Origin: a virus
IMG/VR virus record: IMGVR_UViG_3300047319_001483
Span: 1-40,885 of that record
DNA: 40,885 nt
Strand: one strand, 5' to 3'
Part shown: one piece after another, positions 40,337 to 40,885 of the stretch
Numbering within the stretch: the first letter of the stretch is position 1
Layout: each line of letters starts with the position of its first letter
Made by a program: the position numbers and the translations under genes
Notes under the pieces: model-generated
Databases searched by the model: none
Told to the model about the DNA's origin: nothing
Seen by the model: only the letters and a program-made list of their open reading frames with translations

Positions 40337-40456
40337 TGCCCTGAAAGAGTCAGCCCTGCTAGGAAGGAGGAAGTCCTTACGAGCGAAAAGCCGGCTCACC
40401 GTCGTCTTTGACTCTTTCAGGGCAGCGAGCCCCAGGCCAAAAGCCTGGGGTTTTTG
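40337..40456 (+). ncRNA. Plus-strand small RNA candidate with long stem and terminator
   Basis: Positions 40338-40352 and 40409-40423 form a perfect 15-bp stem (GCCCTGAAAGAGTCA / TGACTCTTTCAGGGC), one more pair outside. It encloses a hairpin (40364-40378) and smaller helices (40379-40405). Just after it, 40430-40450 forms the terminator stem and is followed by TTTTTGCTTT on the plus strand. All nearby genes are on the minus strand. No clear plus promoter is seen. On the minus strand the same element would be a structured leader of the primase. Confidence 0.55.
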
Positions 40457-40460
40457 CTTT
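40430..40460 (+). terminator. Intrinsic terminator, plus strand
   Basis: CCCCAGGC (40431-40438 region) and GCCTGGGG (40443-40450) pair around a short A-rich loop and are followed by TTTTTGCTTT. The minus strand has no T-run after the stem, so it works only for rightward transcripts. Confidence 0.7.
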
Positions 40461-40526
40461 GTAGCCACACCACTGTGGCAGGCGTGATGTACCCCACCGC
40501 CCCGCGGGCCGGCTACCGAAATCTTC

Positions 40527-40885
40527 TCAGCCGACGCTGAAGCCGGCTTTCCGGTAGGCCCGGGCGCGGGCGGCCGACTGCGTCTCCAGCGCGGTGACAC
40601 CAACGTCGTCGATGTCGTGGACCTCGAACGTGGTCTTGCCCGGCGCCACGCGCATGCCGCGGCCGATGCGCTGGAGCGCGCCGATGACCGACTTGCCCGC
40701 GGTCGCCACGACCACCGACCGCAGGTCGGGGATGTCGACGCCCTCCTGCATGACGATACTCGCGACCATGACGTCGAAGTGTCCGAGTTGCAGGCGCTTG
40801 ATGTGCGAGCGCCGCCACTCGGTGGAGTGCGCGCCATGGACGAACGTCGCCGACAGCCCGGCCGCCGTCAGCAGCTTCTCCAGCG
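40527..40885 (-). CDS. SF2 helicase, C-terminal part (cut by window edge)
   Basis: The frame is open to the right edge and starts LEKLLTAAGLSATFVHGAHS. It has helicase motif V (VMVASIVMQEGVDIPDL) and motif VI (GALQRIGRGMR), as in UvsW-like or type III restriction-like SF2 enzymes. The C-terminal VHDIDDVGVTALETQSAARA closes the domain. It probably unwinds DNA in recombination-linked replication. The N-terminal ATPase half lies beyond the window. Confidence 0.85.
   Translation of the reverse strand, partial: LEKLLTAAGLSATFVHGAHSTEWRRSHIKRLQLGHFDVMVASIVMQEGVDIPDLRSVVVATAGKSVIGALQRIGRGMRVAPGKTTFEVHDIDDVGVTALETQSAARARAYRKAGFSVG

Noticed and set aside
40360-40380. RNase P RNA signature (GAGGAAGTCC)
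   Set aside because: It is one base off the conserved GAGGAAAGUCC, the remaining RNase P regions are missing, and the element is too short.
40338-40423. Miniature inverted-repeat transposon
   Set aside because: The 15-bp inverted ends have no flanking target duplication and are directly followed by a terminator, which fits an RNA gene or leader better.

Overview
The window is a contiguous block of a high-GC, contractile-tailed double-stranded DNA phage (a myovirus, class Caudoviricetes). The evidence is a tail sheath followed by a tail tube, a complete head module (terminase, portal, MuF-like protein, scaffold, major capsid protein) and a phage-type replication module. Almost all genes lie on the minus strand and are packed with ATGA, GTGA or TGATG overlaps, so transcription runs from the high to the low coordinates. 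No integrase, repressor, tRNA or CRISPR array was recognised. The host cannot be named; candidate promoters look like TTGACA with a TAnnnT -10 box, and some genes appear to be leaderless.

Layout in transcription order (right to left). 40.9-28.3 kb is replication and recombination: an SF2 helicase (cut by the edge), an archaeo-eukaryotic-type primase, a zinc-ribbon P-loop helicase, a DNA polymerase I with an N-terminal uracil-DNA-glycosylase-like domain, a gp32-like single-strand binding protein, a ParB-like protein and SbcD/SbcC. 28.3-24.3 kb is a nucleotide and DNA-modification block: a DpdA/TGT-like transglycosylase, a ParB-fold protein, a LOG-like (SLOG) protein, GTP cyclohydrolase I, a DUF3050 heme-oxygenase-like protein and a Nudix hydrolase. 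This suggests 7-deazaguanine-type DNA modification. 24.3-23.0 kb is a regulatory hinge with two inverted DnaA-box-like sites, an 11-bp palindrome and a plus-strand gene. 24.2-17.3 kb is DNA packaging: a probable small terminase, the large terminase, small membrane proteins and the portal. 17.3-11.2 kb is an unusual accessory set between portal and capsid: a HAD phosphatase, zinc-ribbon proteins, a C39-type cysteine peptidase, an HNH protein, an Fe/Mn superoxide dismutase, a MuF-like protein, a possible peptidyl-tRNA hydrolase 2-like protein, and three small proteins sharing a C-terminal GGxYYxSPSG-like motif. 11.1-6.8 kb holds small head proteins, the scaffold and the capsid. 6.4-1.0 kb holds connectors, the tail terminator candidate, the sheath and an unknown virion protein. 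The tube and the tail assembly chaperone close the window, the latter with a canonical -1 frameshift heptamer.

Two non-coding elements stand out. A gene-free stretch of about 450 nt after the capsid gene (6387-6840) folds almost completely into stable hairpins and long-range helices, resembling a large ornate RNA. A second structured element at 40337-40460 has a plus-strand intrinsic terminator, although its neighbours are all on the minus strand. Both could be undescribed phage RNAs.
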